Part shown: one piece after another, positions 17,849-26,888 of the stretch | How the letters are laid out: each line of letters starts with the position of its first letter | Numbering within the stretch: position 1 is the stretch's first letter | Assembly: GCF_900115205.1 (NCBI RefSeq) | Contig: NZ_FOYQ01000001.1 | Coordinates: forward strand, 957,240 to 1,021,239 | Length of the DNA stretch: 64,000 bases | Reading direction: 5' to 3' | Source: Robiginitalea myxolifaciens | GTDB lineage: Bacteria; Bacteroidota; Bacteroidia; Flavobacteriales; Flavobacteriaceae | The notes under the pieces: model-generated | The model's input: only the letters and a program-made list of their open reading frames with translations | What the model was told of the DNA's origin: nothing | Database searches by the model: none | Made by a program: the position numbers and the translations under genes

Positions 17849-19435
17849 TTAATTCTCCGCGGCGCCTTCTAACAAGGCCTTAAATCCTAAAGCCACGCCG
17901 TTAGACCAACCAAATCCGTCCTGGGTGGGATACTCCCCTCCACCGGATAAAAGGGTGGTATCCTGAACGTTGTATTTTTCCATCATTTTCCCGGTGTCCC
18001 GGTAAACCTTCTCATTGACGTAGACCCACCGGCGTGCGATTTCCATGGCGAGGTCGTCGTGGCCGTAGCGCTGTAACCCCGCAACCGCCATCCACTGCAG
18101 GGGAGCCCAACCATTAGGAGCGTCCCATTGCTGCCCACTGGGCTTCAGGGTAGTAACCAATCCTCCCGGCATCAGGAATTCCATCTCCAGGCGATTCTTT
18201 ACCGCCTCTGCCTGGGCTTCCGTTGCCAGACCAAAATACAATGGGTACACCCCGGCCAGGGTACGCTCGGAGGTCCTGCTGGAGGAAGTATAATCGTAGT
18301 CCATGAAATAGCCCAACTCAGCATCCCAGAAACGGGATTGAAACAGCGCAGCCCTTTGGTCTGCGCTGGCTCCCACACGGTCAGCCTCCGACTCCATGCC
18401 ACGTTTGCGGTATCCGGCTTCCAGAAAGCGCTCCATGCCATAGATAAGGGCATTGAGGTCTACCGGCAATAAATCAGTAGTCCGGGTAGAGCCGAATTCT
18501 CCTTCCTGTCCATACCAGCGACTGCTAAAATCCCATCCGGATGCCGCTGCAGCGCGAAGATTGGCGTATAAGGCAGTCTTGTCGGTTTCACTTTCCAGCT
18601 CCCCCGCCAGGTGCAGATCCTCGGCATAAGATTCCGGGCGAGGGGTGGTCCCGCTATCCCAGAATCGATTGGCCAGCGTATCCCCTTGCAGGCGGACTAC
18701 CCGGGCCGTTTCCTCAGTATCGGAAAGCGTTGAAGCCCCTTCCATCCAGTAGGCGTATTCCTTTTCGACCTGGTCAAAATAGGTGTCGGCCAGGCTGCTG
18801 TCTTTTGTGGCCAGGAGTTCCACCATGAGGGTGAAGAATGGGGGTTGGGACCGGGTCAGGTAGTAATCCCGGGTACCGTTGGGAATGAAACCCAAGGTAT
18901 CGATCAGATAGCCAAAATTCTCCAGCATACTCTCGGCCAGTTGTTCCTGTCCGTCTTCTACCAGTCCAATCATCGTAAAGTAACTGTCCCAGTAATAAAT
19001 TTCACGGAAGCGGCCTCCGGGTACCACATAGCTTTTGGGTAGCGGTATCTTGGAAGATAAGGGATTGACCTGATCGGCCGGGCGCTGAAGTACCTCCCAC
19101 ATATAATTGATGTGTTCTTCCATAGACCGGGTAGAATCGGCCACAAAATCCCGTTGTTGCATCGGGGCTTCCCGAAAGTGTGCCTTGACGAAGGCGCCAA
19201 TTTCAAAGTCTTCGTTTTCCCGCTCCGCTAAATACAAGGCCTCGAGTTCTTCCCAGGGACGGTCGCGCAGGAGATCTACGAAGGTTTTGGAATCTTCGAA
19301 CAAGCCGGCGAGCTGAGCCTCGCGAAACAGTTCGGTTTCATAGAAAGATTCAACGGTAACTTCAGTCTCGGTTGCTGTGCGGCACTGCCAGAAAAGCAGG
19401 CCGGCAAAACTGATAATCAGGAGTTTGGTTTTCAT
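17849..19435 (-). CDS. Trehalase (GH37), exported
   Basis: Hydrolyses trehalose to two glucose. Both family signatures are present: PGGRFREIYYWDSYF near residue 135 and QWDAPNGWAPLQWM near residue 440. RxxRPESYAEDL and GWDFSSRWY, which line the (alpha/alpha)6-barrel active site, are also visible. The N-terminus MKTKLLIISFAGLLFWQC could be a lipoprotein signal with C18 as acceptor, although FWQC is not an ideal lipobox; a periplasmic or surface location is likely. It is last in a three-gene leftward cluster behind a DUF4440-like protein (8 bases) and a small lipoprotein. Confidence 0.94.
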   Translation of the reverse strand: MKTKLLIISFAGLLFWQCRTATETEVTVESFYETELFREAQLAGLFEDSKTFVDLLRDRPWEELEALYLAERENEDFEIGAFVKAHFREAPMQQRDFVADSTRSMEEHINYMWEVLQRPADQVNPLSSKIPLPKSYVVPGGRFREIYYWDSYFTMIGLVEDGQEQLAESMLENFGYLIDTLGFIPNGTRDYYLTRSQPPFFTLMVELLATKDSSLADTYFDQVEKEYAYWMEGASTLSDTEETARVVRLQGDTLANRFWDSGTTPRPESYAEDLHLAGELESETDKTALYANLRAAAASGWDFSSRWYGQEGEFGSTRTTDLLPVDLNALIYGMERFLEAGYRKRGMESEADRVGASADQRAALFQSRFWDAELGYFMDYDYTSSSRTSERTLAGVYPLYFGLATEAQAEAVKNRLEMEFLMPGGLVTTLKPSGQQWDAPNGWAPLQWMAVAGLQRYGHDDLAMEIARRWVYVNEKVYRDTGKMMEKYNVQDTTLLSGGGEYPTQDGFGWSNGVALGFKALLEGAAEN

Positions 19436-19443
19436 AAGGTGTA

Positions 19444-19977
19444 TTAATTTCTGGGAGGTAGTGAAGCCTTGAAAACGCTATCGCGTTCCTTTTTCAGGGC
19501 AATGGCTCCCTCAACTTCTTCGTTGGGCATAGTCATGGACAGCACGTAATGGGAGATCTTCCATTTCCCATCTACTTTGATTACCACCCCGGATCCCCTG
19601 CAGAGCTTCATCCAGGTATCCAAAATTTCATCGAACCATCCCCACTCCCCGCTGGGATGCAGGTAGATATTTCGTTCTATAGCCGTAAATGACCAGGCCT
19701 GTCCCCTTTTAAAATAGGGTTCGGAAAACTCCATAAAGGCGTCCTTCCCCCAATTTTCAGAAGCATCCGTCCCAATAAAAGTGGCGCGTTCTGTCATCAG
19801 GGAAAAATAACCTTCAAAATCGGCATCGGCCGCAGCCTTGTGCCATTGGGTGAGCATGGCATCTATGGCAGCACGCTCCGGATCCCCGGACTGGGTGGTT
19901 GCCCCCGATGGAGATTCCTGAGCGGCACCCAGGGTACAGCTTGCAAAAATGCAGCAGATAAGAAATTGACGTATCAT
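19444..19977 (-). CDS. Exported SnoaL/NTF2-like (DUF4440-type) protein
   Basis: A signal peptide (MIRQFLICCIFASCTLGAAQ) is followed by a cone-shaped NTF2-like fold: DAMLTQWHKAAADADFEGYF, MTERATFIGTDASENWGKDA and a terminal KWKISHYVLSM. Such domains bind small hydrophobic ligands or act as ketosteroid-isomerase-like enzymes, but no reaction can be assigned. Its ATG overlaps the upstream lipoprotein stop by four bases, and trehalase follows after eight bases, so the three genes are probably one operon. Confidence 0.85.
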   Translation of the reverse strand: MIRQFLICCIFASCTLGAAQESPSGATTQSGDPERAAIDAMLTQWHKAAADADFEGYFSLMTERATFIGTDASENWGKDAFMEFSEPYFKRGQAWSFTAIERNIYLHPSGEWGWFDEILDTWMKLCRGSGVVIKVDGKWKISHYVLSMTMPNEEVEGAIALKKERDSVFKASLPPRN

Positions 19978-20486
19978 TTATCGAAGATTGTCGGATCGAT
20001 ATTCATGGCATCGAGCCGGTTGAATTGTTCACGAAGTGCGTTGTACGCTTCAGCGGTGAGGAGCTGGGAATCGCGATAGTTTAATTGGTAGTGGAAATCC
20101 TCCTTTAGTTTGAGTAAAAAGGTTCGGACTACCCGAATCCGGCTGCGAATGGAAGGTTTATCGGCATCCGCTGGAAATTCTGAAGTTTCCAGGGCCTGTG
20201 AGAGCTCGAGGAGCTCTTCGGCAAGCAGGAGTACTTCCCCGCCATCCTCGGTTTTAAGCAATTCGTCCATGCGCGTCGCCCAATCCTTGTATTCCGTCCA
20301 GCCATCCAGCATGGTAGCCACACGCGGTCGCAAGTTAACGGGCTGTGGGATCGCTACTTCCACCACCTGAGCTTCCGGTTCCGCTATTGCTTCCGGGGCT
20401 TCGGCATCTCCGCAACCATTTAGGAACAAGACGGCGAAAACAACCAAAATCGCATTATTTCGAAGGAAAAAATGGGTGGAAAACAT
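19974..20486 (-). CDS. Small lipoprotein, unknown function
   Basis: A type II signal peptide ends in LFLNGC, so the protein should be lipid-anchored. The remaining 140 residues are acidic and helical (MDELLKTEDGGEVLLLAEEL), with a C-terminal stretch of alternating charge (NALREQFNRLDAMNIDPTIF). I recognise no domain. It is first in the trehalase cluster, with a four-base ATGA overlap to the NTF2-like gene. Confidence 0.7.
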   Translation of the reverse strand: MFSTHFFLRNNAILVVFAVLFLNGCGDAEAPEAIAEPEAQVVEVAIPQPVNLRPRVATMLDGWTEYKDWATRMDELLKTEDGGEVLLLAEELLELSQALETSEFPADADKPSIRSRIRVVRTFLLKLKEDFHYQLNYRDSQLLTAEAYNALREQFNRLDAMNIDPTIFDK

Positions 20487-20533
20487 ATAACGAAGTTACA
20501 ATATTGCGTCGAGTTATCTTTTGGGTAAACCGT

Positions 20534-20541
20534 TATCTTTG
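20534..20541 (+). promoter_or_regulatory. -7 element before threonine dehydrogenase
   Basis: TATCTTTG (TAnnTTTG) lies 24 bases before the ATG at 20566 and inside what would be an upstream TTG extension, which supports the ATG as the start. Confidence 0.5.
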
Positions 20542-20565
20542 GGCGTAGCTAATCAAACGAACTAC

Positions 20566-21513
20566 ATGTCCAAAACAATACTAATTCTGGGAGCCTGCGG
20601 GCAAATTGGCACAGAACTCACTCTGAACCTCAGAAGTGTGCACGGGAACGACCGGGTTATTGCCAGTGATATCCGGGAAGGCAGCGGAGAATTGATGTCG
20701 TCCGGACCTTTTGAAATCCTGGATGCCACAAACGCCCAGGCCGTCGAAGATGTAGTGGTCCATCACAATGTGGAGGAGATTTACCTGATGGCTGCCCTGT
20801 TGAGCGCTACTGCCGAAAAGTTCCCGGACCGCGCCTGGAATCTAAATATGACTTCCCTTTTTAATGTCCTGGACCTGGCCAAGGAGGGGAAGATCGACAA
20901 GGTGTTCTGGCCATCGAGCATTGCTGTTTTCGGACCCAATACGCCAAGCGAACAGACCCCTCAGGCAACAATTATGGAACCGAGCACCGTTTACGGTATC
21001 AGCAAGTTGGCCGGGGAGCGCTGGTGTGCGTATTACCATCGCAAATTCGGTGTAGATGTACGCAGCGTGCGTTATCCGGGCTTGATTAGCTGGAAAACCC
21101 AACCAGGTGGAGGCACCACGGACTATGCCGTTGAGATTTTCCACAAAGCCGTGGCCGGGGAGCCCTATGAATGTTTCCTGAAGGAAGATTCCCGCCTGCC
21201 CATGATGTATATGGAGGATGCCATAAGGGCTACCATTAACTTAATGCAGGCCGATGCCGACGATGTGAAAGTGCGGTCCTCCTATAATCTGGCTTCCATG
21301 AGCTTTACCCCGGAGGAAATTGCCCGGGAAATCCAAAAGCATAAACCGGAGTTCACTGTCAGTTATGCCCCGGATTTCCGACAAGACATTGCAGACTCCT
21401 GGCCCGGGAGTATCGACGACAACCAGGCACGCACGGATTGGGGTTGGGAACCGGAATTTGATCTTTCGGCGACTACAGCCGCCATGCTGGAAGGGCTGGG
21501 AGGCTCGCAATAA
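20566..21513 (+). CDS. tdh: L-threonine 3-dehydrogenase, SDR (GalE-like) type
   Basis: Oxidises L-threonine to 2-amino-3-ketobutyrate with NAD, feeding glycine and acetyl-CoA formation. The protein is the short-chain, metal-independent type typical of Flavobacteria rather than the zinc-dependent E. coli type. It shows the nucleotide loop GACGQIG, the catalytic Ser/Tyr/Lys set (WPSSIAVFG and TVYGISK) and the family stretch RYPGLISWKTQPGGGTTDYA. The ATG at 20566 is preferred over an in-frame TTG at 20521 because the Rossmann strand follows at once and a promoter box lies between. A length of 315 residues is normal. Confidence 0.9.
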   Translation: MSKTILILGACGQIGTELTLNLRSVHGNDRVIASDIREGSGELMSSGPFEILDATNAQAVEDVVVHHNVEEIYLMAALLSATAEKFPDRAWNLNMTSLFNVLDLAKEGKIDKVFWPSSIAVFGPNTPSEQTPQATIMEPSTVYGISKLAGERWCAYYHRKFGVDVRSVRYPGLISWKTQPGGGTTDYAVEIFHKAVAGEPYECFLKEDSRLPMMYMEDAIRATINLMQADADDVKVRSSYNLASMSFTPEEIAREIQKHKPEFTVSYAPDFRQDIADSWPGSIDDNQARTDWGWEPEFDLSATTAAMLEGLGGSQ

Positions 21514-21534
21514 GCGTCCTTCCAACCGGGAGCA

Positions 21535-22923
21535 TTAAACCGTTGCTACGGGTTCCGGATTGTATTTGAGTTTCTTTTCGATACAGCGAATCATACTGTC
21601 GGCAATATCCTTTCCCGTTGCCTTTTCAATCCCTTCCAACCCGGGAGACGAATTGACTTCCAGCAGTAAGGGGCCTTTATTGGAGCGAATGATATCCACT
21701 CCGGCAACAGTAAGGTTGAGTACCTTGGCGGCCTTAATGGCCAGACGTCTTTCCTCCGGGGTAATCTTGATTCGGGAGGCCTTTCCCCCCTGGTGAAGAT
21801 TGGAACGGAATTCCCCCTTCTCGGCCTGGCGTTGCATGGAAGCCACCACTTTGCCATTCACGACAAAACAGCGAATATCCTGCCCATTGGCTTCCTTGAT
21901 GAATTCCTGAACCAGGATGTTGGTCTGAACACTCTTAAAGGCGTTGATCACACTCTCGGCAGCCTTATTTGTTTCGGCCAAAACCACGCCCTTCCCCTGG
22001 GTACTTTCCAGTAGCTTAATAATCAGCGGTGCCCCGTTAACCATCTTGATCAGGTCCTTGGTATCATTGGGCGATTTGGCAAAGCCGGTTATCGGGATGT
22101 TGATATCATTCCGCGAAAACAATTGTGACGCGAATAATTTGTCCCGGGACTGGGAAATAGACTCTGCCGTATTCAGGCAATATACCCCGAGATTGTCGAA
22201 TTGCCGGATCAGGGCACAGCCATAAAAAGTGACCGAGGGTTTAATGCGCGGAATAACAGCGTCGAATTCATTGAGGATATTCCCCCCGCGGTAACGGATT
22301 TGCGGGGCTTGTGCATCCAACTTCATATAGGCCAGTTCCACATTGAGGAATACGATCTCATGTCCCCGGGCCTCCGCCGCCTCTACAATCCGTTTGTTGC
22401 TGTATAATTCGGGGTTGCTGGCCAGCAGGGCAATTTTTAATCCGGTGCGCTCGGGCTTGAATGAGGCATACAGCCGATCCAGTTCCTCCTGCTCCAAATC
22501 CCCCTGGGTAAAACTTCGGGCCGGATCGATCAGGTAGCGATCGGAAAGCGCGCTACGCCCCAGGAGCATGCGATACTCCATGGTATCCCGCTTGGCCAGG
22601 GTTAGTTCCGTTTCAAAGATGTCGGCTCCCAAACGGATTTTAGTCGCAACCACCAGGCGTTCTTCGGCAATCCCCAGCGAACTTTTAACCATGCGGCGAT
22701 CGACCAAACGGGCTTCACAATGTAGCGTGATACTCCGGCTGTCTTGAAGCGGGTTTACCTCGAACTGCACGTATTCTACGGCGTTGCGGTAAATTACCTT
22801 GATGTTGTTTGCCTGAATGGACGAGGTTTTGGCTCCGGAATCGACCCGAGCCTTAATGGCCGGGATACCCAGGCCTTCGAAGGCGCACCATTCCTCGCCC
22901 CCGAGTATTTTGTGTTCTTGCAT
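21535..22923 (-). CDS. rimK: Fusion of retropepsin-like (RimB/Zn-protease family) domain and RimK-type ATP-grasp ligase
   Basis: Residues about 5-140 match the family once called ATP-dependent zinc protease (PF05618), with the aspartic-protease-like D28-S-G-A motif ([14 protein letters not shown]). Residues about 165-455 are a RimK-type ATP-grasp ligase: [58 protein letters not shown] and metal-binding [15 protein letters not shown]. RimK adds glutamates to the C-terminus of ribosomal protein S6. In Pseudomonas a separate retropepsin-like RimB works with RimK; here both activities sit on one chain. It follows the polyamine genes on the same strand after a 65-base gap. Confidence 0.9.
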   Translation of the reverse strand: MQEHKILGGEEWCAFEGLGIPAIKARVDSGAKTSSIQANNIKVIYRNAVEYVQFEVNPLQDSRSITLHCEARLVDRRMVKSSLGIAEERLVVATKIRLGADIFETELTLAKRDTMEYRMLLGRSALSDRYLIDPARSFTQGDLEQEELDRLYASFKPERTGLKIALLASNPELYSNKRIVEAAEARGHEIVFLNVELAYMKLDAQAPQIRYRGGNILNEFDAVIPRIKPSVTFYGCALIRQFDNLGVYCLNTAESISQSRDKLFASQLFSRNDINIPITGFAKSPNDTKDLIKMVNGAPLIIKLLESTQGKGVVLAETNKAAESVINAFKSVQTNILVQEFIKEANGQDIRCFVVNGKVVASMQRQAEKGEFRSNLHQGGKASRIKITPEERRLAIKAAKVLNLTVAGVDIIRSNKGPLLLEVNSSPGLEGIEKATGKDIADSMIRCIEKKLKYNPEPVATV

Positions 22924-22988
22924 GTAAAATTGAATTCCCTTTCGGGCTAATGAAATTATCCTGGGGTTAGTACCCCCTTACCGGTATA

Positions 22989-23294
22989 CTAGGATTCCTC
23001 CTCATTGTCCACTTCGAAATCATCGGAAATAGCATCCGGATCATCATCGTCGTAGTCTTCGTAGTCTTCTTCGTCGTAATTGGCCATGGTATGTTCCAGT
23101 TTGGCGCTGATCTTGACGAGGTATTTGGTATCCTCAGTCAGGACCTCAACAGCCTCTATCCGTTCCCCCTGCGCGTTGCGAAAGGAAATGATATCGGCAT
23201 CGTCGTACCCATCCGGATATTCCTCTACCAGAAGACGGAGCACCTCCGGAGTGAGCTTTTTAAAGTCTACTATGACGCGTTTGAGTTGGTCCAT
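22989..23294 (-). CDS. Small acidic protein, unknown function
   Basis: A 101-residue protein. The first 70 residues look folded (MDQLKRVIVDFKKLTPEVLR, then VEVLTEDTKYLVKISAKLE), and the tail is almost entirely Asp/Glu/Tyr (DEEDYEDYDDDDPDAISDDF). No family name is recognised. It begins two bases after the deoxyhypusine-synthase-like stop codon, so it is almost certainly co-translated with the polyamine genes. The acidic tail could bind polyamines or basic proteins, but this is speculation. Confidence 0.75.
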   Translation of the reverse strand: MDQLKRVIVDFKKLTPEVLRLLVEEYPDGYDDADIISFRNAQGERIEAVEVLTEDTKYLVKISAKLEHTMANYDEEDYEDYDDDDPDAISDDFEVDNEEES

Positions 23295-23296
23295 AA

Positions 23297-24271
23297 TTAC
23301 ATATCCAAAAGATAGGCAAAAATTAGGGGTGCTACAATGGTTGCATCACTTTCGATGATGAACTTTGGTGTATTGATCCCCAATTTGCCCCAGGTGATTT
23401 TTTCGTTAGGTACCGCCCCGGAATAAGAGCCGTAACTGGTGGTACTATCGCTGATCTGGCAGAAATAACTCCAAAAGGGTGTATCGGTTCGCTCGAGATC
23501 CTGGTAGAGCATGGGCACCACGCAGATCGGGAAATCCCCGGCTATCCCTCCGCCGATTTGGAAAAATCCAATGCCCTTGGCCGAATTCTCAGTATACCAG
23601 TCGGCCAGGAAAGTCATGTATTCGATGCCCGATTTAACGGTCGAGGCCTTTAATTCTCCCTTCAGCACGTAGGATGCAAAAATGTTACCCATGGTACTGT
23701 CTTCCCAACCCGGGCAGACCAGGGGAAGGTTGCGCTCCGCAGCCGCATACATCCAGGAATCCTTCAGGTCAATTTCATAATACTCCTCCAGGACCCCGGA
23801 AAGCAGCATTTGATACATGTATTCATGGGGAAAATAGCGTTCGCCTTTTTCTTCGGCGGCTTTCCATAGCTCAAAAATATGCTCCTGTAAACGGCGGAAA
23901 GCCTCCTCCTCGGGGATACAGGTATCAGTAACCCGGTTCAGGCCCTTTTCCAGCAACTCCCACTCATGTTCCGGCGTAAGGTCCCGGTAGTTCGGGATGC
24001 GCTTGTAATGGCTGTGGGCAACCAGGTTCATGATATCTTCCTCCAGGTTGGCCCCGGTACAGGAAATAATATGCACCTTATCCTTACGGATTACCTCGGC
24101 AAAAATACGGCCCAACTCCGCGGTACTCATGGCCCCTGCCAGGGAAACCAACATCCTGGCCCCACCGGCCAATTGTTCCTCATATCCCTTTGCGGCGTCC
24201 ACCAATGCCGCGGCATTGAAATGCAGGTAGTACTTTTCTATAAACTGGGAAATCTGTCCTTTTGTGTTCAT
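23297..24271 (-). CDS. Deoxyhypusine synthase-like aminobutyltransferase
   Basis: NAD-dependent aminobutyltransferase of the deoxyhypusine/homospermidine synthase family. Visible signatures are SLAGAMSTAELGRIF, ISCTGANLEEDIMNLVAHSH, GGGIAGDFPICVVPML and the C-terminal ITWGKLGIN, which holds the lysine that carries the enzyme-imine intermediate. Bacteria lack eIF5A, so the probable acceptor is a polyamine such as putrescine, giving homospermidine or a similar product. That is inferred from family knowledge and from the neighbouring agmatinase, which makes putrescine. Its start overlaps the agmatinase stop by four bases. Confidence 0.9.
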   Translation of the reverse strand: MNTKGQISQFIEKYYLHFNAAALVDAAKGYEEQLAGGARMLVSLAGAMSTAELGRIFAEVIRKDKVHIISCTGANLEEDIMNLVAHSHYKRIPNYRDLTPEHEWELLEKGLNRVTDTCIPEEEAFRRLQEHIFELWKAAEEKGERYFPHEYMYQMLLSGVLEEYYEIDLKDSWMYAAAERNLPLVCPGWEDSTMGNIFASYVLKGELKASTVKSGIEYMTFLADWYTENSAKGIGFFQIGGGIAGDFPICVVPMLYQDLERTDTPFWSYFCQISDSTTSYGSYSGAVPNEKITWGKLGINTPKFIIESDATIVAPLIFAYLLDM

Positions 24272-25125
24272 TCTTGGGAGAATTTATAACTCAACATTTT
24301 ATAATACAGTTTGGCCGCCAGAAAGTCAGCAGCCGGATGCGCCTCGTTCGGGCATAATTCCACCAGGTCAAATCCGACGACATTGCGCTCAGCAAAAACC
24401 TGTTTTAAAAACTCCAGGGTTTCGTACCACATAAGCCCACCGGGTTCAGGAGTTCCGGTCGCCGGCATGATCGAAGGGTCCAATCCGTCCAGGTCAAAAG
24501 TAATGAAGACGTTTTCGGTCATCAGCTCCACCACCTTATCCATCCAGAATTCATCCTCCAGGATTTCGTGGGCAAAAAAGGTCTTCTCGCGATCCATAAA
24601 GGACTCCTCCAGAACATCCATGCTGCGGATGCCCACCTGGATCAGGTTTGTGGTTTGGGACGCCTCATGCATGGCACAAGCGTGGTTACAGGCACTTCCC
24701 TGATAGGTCGCGCGCAAGTCGGCATGGGCGTCGATTTGTAAAACGGTAAGGTCCTCATATACTTCGTTAAACGCCCGGATTGAGCCAATTGACAAGGAAT
24801 GCTCCCCTCCGAAAAGGGTGACAAACTTCCCGCGTTTGAGGTATTCCTTGGTTTGCTTGCGCACTACTTCCACCAGGGCTTCCGGACTGCCGTCCTCGGT
24901 AATTGCCGGTGCCAGGTAAACGCCTTGCTTGTAGACCTCGGATTCAGTTTCAATGTCATACAGCTCCATATTTTCGGAAGCGTGGAGGAAAGCCTCCGGA
25001 CCCTTGTCGGCCCCTTTCTTCCAGGTACTGGTTCCGTCATAGGGAACCGGGATCAAAACGATTTTTGCCGTATCGGCCTGAGCGTATTGCTCAGCGATTC
25101 CAGCATAGGTTGCATTATTTTTCAT
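24268..25125 (-). CDS. speB: Agmatinase (ureohydrolase family)
   Basis: Hydrolyses agmatine to putrescine and urea with a binuclear manganese centre. The arginase-family ligands are visible: GGEHSLSIGSIRAF, DAHADLR (DxHxD) and ITFDLDGLDPSIMPATGTPE (DxD). The 285-residue length is typical. It lies 12 bases downstream of arginine decarboxylase, which supplies agmatine, and overlaps the deoxyhypusine-synthase-like gene by ATGA. The order decarboxylase, agmatinase, aminobutyltransferase follows the expected metabolic sequence. Confidence 0.94.
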   Translation of the reverse strand: MKNNATYAGIAEQYAQADTAKIVLIPVPYDGTSTWKKGADKGPEAFLHASENMELYDIETESEVYKQGVYLAPAITEDGSPEALVEVVRKQTKEYLKRGKFVTLFGGEHSLSIGSIRAFNEVYEDLTVLQIDAHADLRATYQGSACNHACAMHEASQTTNLIQVGIRSMDVLEESFMDREKTFFAHEILEDEFWMDKVVELMTENVFITFDLDGLDPSIMPATGTPEPGGLMWYETLEFLKQVFAERNVVGFDLVELCPNEAHPAADFLAAKLYYKMLSYKFSQE

Positions 25126-25137
25126 TGCGGATTTTAT

Positions 25138-26532
25138 TTATCGGTAACCCAATATTTCCAGATGTTCTTCAGGGCGTTGTTGCTCCCGGAAGACGCTAAC
25201 TTCCAGACGGCCATCTTCGGTGCGCTGGATAAGCAGGTGTTTTGGCGTGGGGATGAGACAGTGCTGCAGGCCCCCGTATCCGCCGATATTCTCTTGATAC
25301 GCCCCGGTATGGAAGAAGCCTATGTAAAGGGGTTTGTCCTTTTTAAAGGTAGGCAGGTAAATCGCGTTCATGTCCTGCTGGCTGTTGTAATAATCATCGC
25401 TATCGCAGGTAAGCCCGCCCAGCAGAACCCGCTCATAGCGGTCTTCCCAGCGGTTAACCGGCAGCATGATAAAGCGCTTATTGATCGCCCAGGTATCCGG
25501 CAGGGTGGTGATGAATGAACTGTCGATCATATTCCACTTTTCCCGATCGTTCTGTTGCTTTTGGTAGAGGACCTTGTAAATGGCTCCGCCGCTTTCCCCT
25601 ACGGTAAAACTTCCGAATTCCGTAAAGATGTTCGGGACCGGTACGTTGGCCTCTTCACAGGCTAGTTTTATCTGATTTACGATTTCATCGACCATATAGG
25701 CGTAATCGTACTCGAAGGCCAGGGAATTTTTCACCGGGAAGCCCCCGCCTATGTTAAGGCTATCGAGGCTAGGGCAAATCTTCTTCAGGCTTACGTAGAC
25801 CTTCAGACACTTGTTGAGTTCGTTCCAATAGTAGGCGTTGTCCCGAATCCCGGTATTGATAAAGAAGTGGAGCATTTTCAGCGAAACCCCTTTTTGATCC
25901 TGGATCTGATCTTTGTAAAAGGAAACGATATTCTTGTAACCTATCCCCAGGCGGGAGGTGTAAAATTCAAACTTGGGCTCCTCTTCTGAGGCAATCCGAA
26001 TCCCAACCTGCATGGGCTTGTTTACCGCAGCAGTCAGCAATTCCAACTCCTCGTAGTTATCGATAATCGGAATACATCCTTTGTGCCCATTATTGATCAG
26101 CCGGGCAATGTTGGAGATGTAGGCATCCCGTTTAAAGCCGTTGCAAATGACATGGGTATGGTCATTGATTTTGCCTTCGCGCTTTAAATGCTCTACGATC
26201 TCAATGTCAAAAGCCGAAGACGTCTCAATGTGGATATCGTTCTTGAGGGCTTCGGTAAGCACAAAGTTAAAATGCGAACTCTTGGTGCAGTAACAATAGA
26301 AATAGTTACCTCCATAGTTATGGTTCTCGATAGCATCCGCAAACCAGCCTTTGGCCCGTTGGATATTTTCTGAAATCTTCGGGAGGTAATTGAATTTGAG
26401 CGGGCTCCCGTACTGGCGGACGAGGTCCATCAGGGGGATGCCGTGAAACTCCAGGCCGTCATTGCCCAGTTCGAACTCCTGGGTTGGAAAGTAATAGGTC
26501 TGATCGATCAGATCTCGGTAGGAAACGTTCAT
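25138..26532 (-). CDS. speA: Arginine decarboxylase (PLP, alanine-racemase fold)
   Basis: Converts arginine to agmatine. This is the shorter fold-III decarboxylase found in Bacteroidota (464 residues instead of about 650 in E. coli). The PLP lysine probably lies in YFYCYCTKSSHFNF. The phosphate-binding glycines are in LDSLNIGGGFPVKN, and the cofactor-contacting cysteine region is GLTCDSDDYYN. It is the first gene of the polyamine operon. A 68-codon open frame directly upstream overlaps its ATG (ATGA); see findings. Confidence 0.92.
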   Translation of the reverse strand: MNVSYRDLIDQTYYFPTQEFELGNDGLEFHGIPLMDLVRQYGSPLKFNYLPKISENIQRAKGWFADAIENHNYGGNYFYCYCTKSSHFNFVLTEALKNDIHIETSSAFDIEIVEHLKREGKINDHTHVICNGFKRDAYISNIARLINNGHKGCIPIIDNYEELELLTAAVNKPMQVGIRIASEEEPKFEFYTSRLGIGYKNIVSFYKDQIQDQKGVSLKMLHFFINTGIRDNAYYWNELNKCLKVYVSLKKICPSLDSLNIGGGFPVKNSLAFEYDYAYMVDEIVNQIKLACEEANVPVPNIFTEFGSFTVGESGGAIYKVLYQKQQNDREKWNMIDSSFITTLPDTWAINKRFIMLPVNRWEDRYERVLLGGLTCDSDDYYNSQQDMNAIYLPTFKKDKPLYIGFFHTGAYQENIGGYGGLQHCLIPTPKHLLIQRTEDGRLEVSVFREQQRPEEHLEILGYR

Positions 26533-26888
26533 AAGGCGTGTGCTGAATGGTTTGAGTCTTCAGCGTTGCCCGGAGCGTTCGCAAAATGTTGTTCGGAAGC
26601 TAGCTTTAAATACCGGTCACTTACTCCGTAAGCTGTCGGGAAGTATGACTTCCTGATTCTTTCCGACCCGGCGGTAAAAACAATGTTCATGTGTTCAGCT
26701 AGCGCAGGCAAACCGCTTTGCCAACGCGAGTGCAAATGAAATTAAAATTTTTGATAATTAGCGATTTGATGTAAAAAATATTTGAATCATTGAAAATACT
26801 TATAAAACCCTGAATTACAAAGTTTTACGAGCTTATTAAAAATCAGAAATATATCGTAATTTAGTAAATACACGATCAAATCCATGTT
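26533..26888. other. Divergent intergenic region upstream of speA
   Basis: A 356-base gap. The half next to speA is of normal composition and carries a leftward 68-codon open frame (26529-26735) ending in an ATGA overlap with speA. The half from 26740 to 26880 is strongly AT-rich and probably contains the promoters for both directions. No TAnnTTTG box with a proper -33 partner was found on either strand, and no riboswitch fold is recognised. Confidence 0.5.

Noticed and set aside
24799-25518. 239-codon frame on the plus strand opposite speA/speB
   Set aside because: It crosses two well-identified genes in antisense and shows no family signature.
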